Position numbers and translations under genes: made by a program. From NCBI GenBank assembly GCA_965243755.1, contig CBDEVW010000002.1:620001-684000 (forward strand): 64,000 bases of DNA, written 5' to 3'. Below the pieces are notes generated by a model. The model was not told the origin of the DNA, did no database searches, and saw nothing but the letters and a program-made list of their open reading frames with translations. This DNA comes from JANSWY01 sp965243755. Its GTDB lineage: Bacteria; Bacteroidota; Bacteroidia; Cytophagales; Cyclobacteriaceae. This document shows positions 60,824 through 64,000 of this stretch, one piece after another. Position 1 is the first letter of the stretch. Each line of letters begins with the position of its first letter.

Positions 60824-61741
60824 ATGAATGCACTAGACCAGATCACAATCAACTTCAGTACTGAAGCCATTGGAATCCTAAACGTAATTCTGGGTTTCAT
60901 CATGTACGGGGTAGCCCTAAGCTTGAAAATGGAAGATTTTACCAGAATCTTTAAAGGTCCCAAACCAGCATTAGTCGGAATTCTATCTCAATTCATTGCA
61001 TTGCCAGCATTAACATACCTGCTTGTACTCATTCTCCAACCCCAGCCATCGGTAGCTCTGGGCATGATATTGGTTGCAGCTTGTCCGGGAGGTAATATTT
61101 CCAATTTCTTCTCTCTAATGTCTCGAGGTAATGCCGCGCTATCTGTGACCTTGACAGCATTTGCTTCGGTATTAGCAATATTTATGACACCTTTCAACCT
61201 GATTTTCTGGGCCGGATTGTATGGCCCAACGCAGGAAATTCTTACCCGTGTGGAAGTTGAACCCTGGCAGGTGTTTCAGACTATATTATTGATTTTAATT
61301 ATCCCGCTAGTATTGGGAATGGCCACCAATCGATATTTTCCAAAGTTTACAGAAAGGGTAAGGACCCCTACCCACTACATCTCATTGATGATGTTTGCAG
61401 GCCTGGTGATTTTTGCATTTGGCAACAACTTCAATATTTTCATAGAATATATTCACCTGGTACTATTAATTGTATTTGTACACAACCTGGTAGCCCTGGG
61501 GACAGGCTATTCTCTTGGGTCTCTGTTCCGACTTGAACACCCCGACAAAAAAACACTTGCCATTGAAACTGGTATCCAAAACAGTGGATTTGGTTTGTTA
61601 TTGATATTTCAATTTTTTGATGGCTTGGGAGGAATGGCTATTATTGCAGCTTGGTGGGGTATTTGGCATATTCTTGCAGGTCTAACCATTTCCTATATAT
61701 GGTCTGGCAAATTCTCCACTGCAGGTAAACTGGCTAATTAA
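60824..61741 (+). CDS. Bile acid:sodium symporter-family transporter
   Basis: A 305-residue membrane protein with about nine to ten helices of the BASS family. VAACPGGNISNFFSLMSRGNAALSV split over a helix and ETGIQNSGFGLLL are the two crossing motifs that bind sodium. The substrate in bacteria is usually an organic anion such as pantoate or pyruvate, not bile acid; it cannot be told here. The next gene starts 12 bases on. Confidence 0.9.
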   Translation: MNALDQITINFSTEAIGILNVILGFIMYGVALSLKMEDFTRIFKGPKPALVGILSQFIALPALTYLLVLILQPQPSVALGMILVAACPGGNISNFFSLMSRGNAALSVTLTAFASVLAIFMTPFNLIFWAGLYGPTQEILTRVEVEPWQVFQTILLILIIPLVLGMATNRYFPKFTERVRTPTHYISLMMFAGLVIFAFGNNFNIFIEYIHLVLLIVFVHNLVALGTGYSLGSLFRLEHPDKKTLAIETGIQNSGFGLLLIFQFFDGLGGMAIIAAWWGIWHILAGLTISYIWSGKFSTAGKLAN

Positions 61742-61753
61742 TCAGTCGCAAAC

Positions 61754-62959
61754 ATGATTAGAGAAATTTGGTACGAATGGAATAGAATCTATTTGAGGCA
61801 GGTACTGCGTGTATTCTATCATAAAATAGACATCATAGGTCTGGAAAACGTACCCACTAAAACACCTGTGATATTTGCACCAAACCACCAAAATGCATTC
61901 ATGGATGCACTGATGGTAGTTACGTTTTGTAAATATAAAATCTGGTTCCTCACCAGGGCAGATATTTTTAAAAAGAAGTTTGCTATTTTTTTGCTCAACT
62001 CTCTGCGTCTCACTCCTGTTTATCGTCAAAGAGATGGGCTGAATGCCCTGGAAAAGAATAAAGAAGTATTTCATAAGTGCTATCTGAATTTCAATAAAGG
62101 AGAATCAATATTGGTATTTCCTGAGGGCAATCATAAAGCAAGAAGGCAACTGAGACCAATTAGCAAAGGAACCACCAGGATTGCCTTTGGCTATGAAGAG
62201 GACATGGGTTTTGACAAGGAACTGGCAATAGTTCCTGTGGGATTAACCTACTCAGAACCCACAATGTATAAAGGCAGTATCAAAGTTGTTCATTGTGATC
62301 CTATCTATATTCAGGATTACATGGATGAATACAGGGAAAGGCCACAGGTGGCGATGAGAAAGCTTACTGCTAAGATCAAGGAAGAGCTGGAGTCCAATAT
62401 GTTGAATATTCCTGAAGACAACTATGAAATTATAGATACACTTTTCAGACTGGACGACAGGCTGTTTAATAATCACTCTGTACAGGAATTGCAGCAAATT
62501 GCAGAGAAAATGAATGAGCGGCTTAACCAACAACCAGAGAAAGCAGAGGAACTTCGAAATAAAATTAAGGGGATGCCCATCCTGAAAAAAGACAGGCCAT
62601 CATTCTTCCAGCTGATTTTGTCGTTTTTATTTCTTCCAGTTTACCTGCTCTCATTCATCGCCGCTCCTCATTACCTGTTCGTAAGGTGGATCCTGAAAAA
62701 AATGAATGATGTAGCCTTCAAATCTTCGATGAAAGCGGGGCTGACAATGTATGTGGCCTCTCCGTATTTCTTCACACTAGCCACTCTGGCGGCAATTTTT
62801 ATCCCGACCTGGCCATTAAAACTGGCAGGTGTGGCATTTATTTTTCTTAGTCTCTTTGTGTTCATTTACTACACCAACCTGTGGAAAAAACTGAAGAACT
62901 GGAAGTATTATGCGGTACGAAGTGAATTGCTAAATGAAAGAGACCAAATGCTAGCCTAA
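61754..62959 (+). CDS. PlsC-like lysophospholipid acyltransferase
   Basis: A 401-residue membrane-associated acyltransferase. The acyltransferase motif I reads NHQNAFMD, in which Asp is six residues after His (HX5D instead of HX4D). FPEGNHKARRQLRPISKG is motif III. Two or three helices follow in the C-terminal third (about 280-385). The family resembles the Gpt2/Sct1-type acyltransferases rather than the short PlsC. It probably acylates glycerol phosphate or a lysolipid. Confidence 0.87.
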   Translation: MIREIWYEWNRIYLRQVLRVFYHKIDIIGLENVPTKTPVIFAPNHQNAFMDALMVVTFCKYKIWFLTRADIFKKKFAIFLLNSLRLTPVYRQRDGLNALEKNKEVFHKCYLNFNKGESILVFPEGNHKARRQLRPISKGTTRIAFGYEEDMGFDKELAIVPVGLTYSEPTMYKGSIKVVHCDPIYIQDYMDEYRERPQVAMRKLTAKIKEELESNMLNIPEDNYEIIDTLFRLDDRLFNNHSVQELQQIAEKMNERLNQQPEKAEELRNKIKGMPILKKDRPSFFQLILSFLFLPVYLLSFIAAPHYLFVRWILKKMNDVAFKSSMKAGLTMYVASPYFFTLATLAAIFIPTWPLKLAGVAFIFLSLFVFIYYTNLWKKLKNWKYYAVRSELLNERDQMLA

Positions 62960-62973
62960 AATTTAAGACTTAG

Positions 62974-63198
62974 GGATTGAATGGCAAAGTTACTGTAGAG
63001 CTTCTTACAGATGGCACACCAATGACTGTTGATTTAGTGGACATGCAGGGTCGTGTGGTAAACAATATTTATATCGGAAAACCTGAACCAGGAAAGTTCA
63101 GTTTGAATTGGAATTCCTATGGTGTTGCCCCTTGAAGGTACTTTGTGGTGATGAGAAATGAATCTATCCGCAAGGCATTTGGAGTAGTTAAACAATAG
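62974..63198 (+). pseudogene. Remnant of a T9SS C-terminal sorting domain
   Basis: In one frame the sequence reads as the end of a type A T9SS sorting domain: GKVTVELLTDGT, VDLVDMQGRVVNNIYIGKP, FSLNWNSYGVAP, then an in-frame TGA at 63133 where GGA (Gly) is expected. It continues RYFVVMRNESIRKAFGVVKQ to TAG at 63198. There is a stop just upstream (62971) and no passenger domain. It is a decayed fragment of a secreted protein and makes up most of the 324-base gap after the acyltransferase; I see nothing else in that gap. Confidence 0.75.
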
Positions 63199-63283
63199 CA
63201 CCGGCATGATCTAAAACTATTTTAGCTCCATCCAAATAATATATTTAGGACAGTTTGAGCGATTCATTTAGTTTTAGATTTTC

Positions 63284-64000
63284 ATGAACAAAAGTAAGCT
63301 ATATTGGATTTGCCAGATTGTTGGTTGGTCGGCCTGGAGTATATTTGAGATTTTTCTCTATTCCGCCGCTCAGCAATTTGACCTGTATCAGATCTTTGGA
63401 GAGGTTTTCCAAATCTTCTTTAATATCCTGGTGACCCACCTGTTCAGAGAAATTATTGTAAGAGGTGGCTGGCTCAATTTCAGATGGGTCAAGTTGGTGC
63501 CAAGAATCATTCTTGCAGTATTAATCCTGTCGATATCAAATTATTTTTTCTTGTTAGGGTTCATTACCGTAATTGGTGAAGACCCCGGTACATTTACAGT
63601 ATTTGGTTTTGTGGCTGGTACCATCGCGCCGTTTTTTACTTATTTCTTATGGAGCATTGTATACTTTACCTTTCATTATTTTGAGCGATATAACAAGTCG
63701 CTTCAGTATGAAGCTGCCATCAATGAATTTGAGTTGAATAACCTGAAATCACAACTCAACCCGCATTTCATATTCAATGCACTAAATAGTATCAGGGCAT
63801 TGGTGGATGAGAATCCTCAGAAGTCGAAGGTGGCCATTACTCAATTATCCAATATCCTTAGAAACTCACTAATTCTAGACAAAAAAAGACTGATCACATT
63901 TTCTGACGAAATGAAAACGGTGAAAGACTATCTGGATCTGGAAATGGTACGCTATGAAGAAAGACTGAAGGTGAATTATGAGATCCATCCTGACTCTGGA
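63284..64000 (+). CDS. LytS-type sensor histidine kinase (partial, C-terminus outside window)
   Basis: The first 239 residues of a histidine kinase starting at ATG 63284 and running off the right edge. Four or so N-terminal helices (about 8-145) are followed by the His kinase domain of the LytS/YehU type with the phosphorylation motif LNPHFIFNALNSI and the segment DEMKTVKDYLDLEMVRYEERL. Its partner would be a LytTR response regulator, probably encoded just past the window. The gene is complete at the 5' end and intact as far as visible. Confidence 0.92.
   Translation, partial: MNKSKLYWICQIVGWSAWSIFEIFLYSAAQQFDLYQIFGEVFQIFFNILVTHLFREIIVRGGWLNFRWVKLVPRIILAVLILSISNYFFLLGFITVIGEDPGTFTVFGFVAGTIAPFFTYFLWSIVYFTFHYFERYNKSLQYEAAINEFELNNLKSQLNPHFIFNALNSIRALVDENPQKSKVAITQLSNILRNSLILDKKRLITFSDEMKTVKDYLDLEMVRYEERLKVNYEIHPDSG

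Noticed and set aside
62941..63283. Extension of the acyltransferase gene into the T9SS-like fragment
   Set aside because: The fragment is in a different frame, with a stop at 62971 in its own frame, and no acyltransferase of this family carries a T9SS tail to my knowledge.

Overview
The window looks like a chromosome segment of a Bacteroidota bacterium, most likely a marine Cytophagales-type lineage. The evidence is: promoters with the TAnnTTTG -7 element, C-terminal domains of the type IX secretion system (T9SS) on secreted enzymes, a SusC-type TonB receptor with an N-terminal carboxypeptidase-like domain, a CcmE of the Cys type, and a short exosortase next to a polysaccharide locus. The sequence is AT-rich and tightly packed. 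I see no rRNA, tRNA, CRISPR array, transposase or integrase. The genus cannot be fixed from the sequence alone.

Layout. (1) 1-5335, minus strand: a partial DUF2520 Rossmann protein and a cytochrome c maturation operon transcribed ccmB-ccmC-ccmD-ccmE-ccmF. (2) 5441-11187, plus strand: nucleotide-sugar genes (UDP-glucuronate 4-epimerase type, rfbB, rfbA, rfbC, UDP-xylose synthase type, UDP-HexNAc dehydrogenase type). (3) 11363-14969: cysC, cysD, cysN, cysQ, which make PAPS and destroy PAP. (4) 15.0-23.8 kb: Wza/SLBB export protein, Wzz-like protein, Wzx flippase, Wzy-like polymerase, two sulfotransferases and a glycosyltransferase. (5) 23.8-28.6 kb: two secreted sulfatases on the minus strand with a third sulfotransferase between them. 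(6) 28.7-36.8 kb: a second glycosyltransferase, gmd and fcl for GDP-fucose, an epimerase, a WcaJ-like initiating transferase, an exosortase with a small membrane partner (minus strand), and a WecA-like transferase. (7) 36.8-47.4 kb: housekeeping and envelope genes: pheS, then a long minus-strand run of SpoIIE phosphatase, STAS protein, HATPase, three SurA/parvulin proteins and MoxR, and guaB. (8) 47.4-51.8 kb: Pnu-type vitamin transporter, NadR-like kinase, TPP riboswitch, TonB receptor and a TPK-like protein. (9) 52-64 kb: envelope, stress and lipid genes, two tandem small paralogues, an ECF sigma factor with its probable membrane regulator and two DUF4097-like proteins, a bile-acid symporter-family protein, an acyltransferase, a broken T9SS sorting-domain remnant, and the start of a LytS-type histidine kinase.

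How the genes fit together. The centre of the window (about 5.4-34.5 kb) reads as one system for a sulfated exopolysaccharide made by the Wzx/Wzy route. It has its own supply of PAPS but no reductive sulfate-assimilation genes, three different sulfotransferases to place sulfate, CysQ to remove the by-product PAP, and two exported sulfatases that could trim sulfate from the product or from related foreign polymers. Coupling of dedicated sulfate activation, sulfation and desulfation in one polysaccharide locus, with an exosortase at its edge, is the most interesting feature here.
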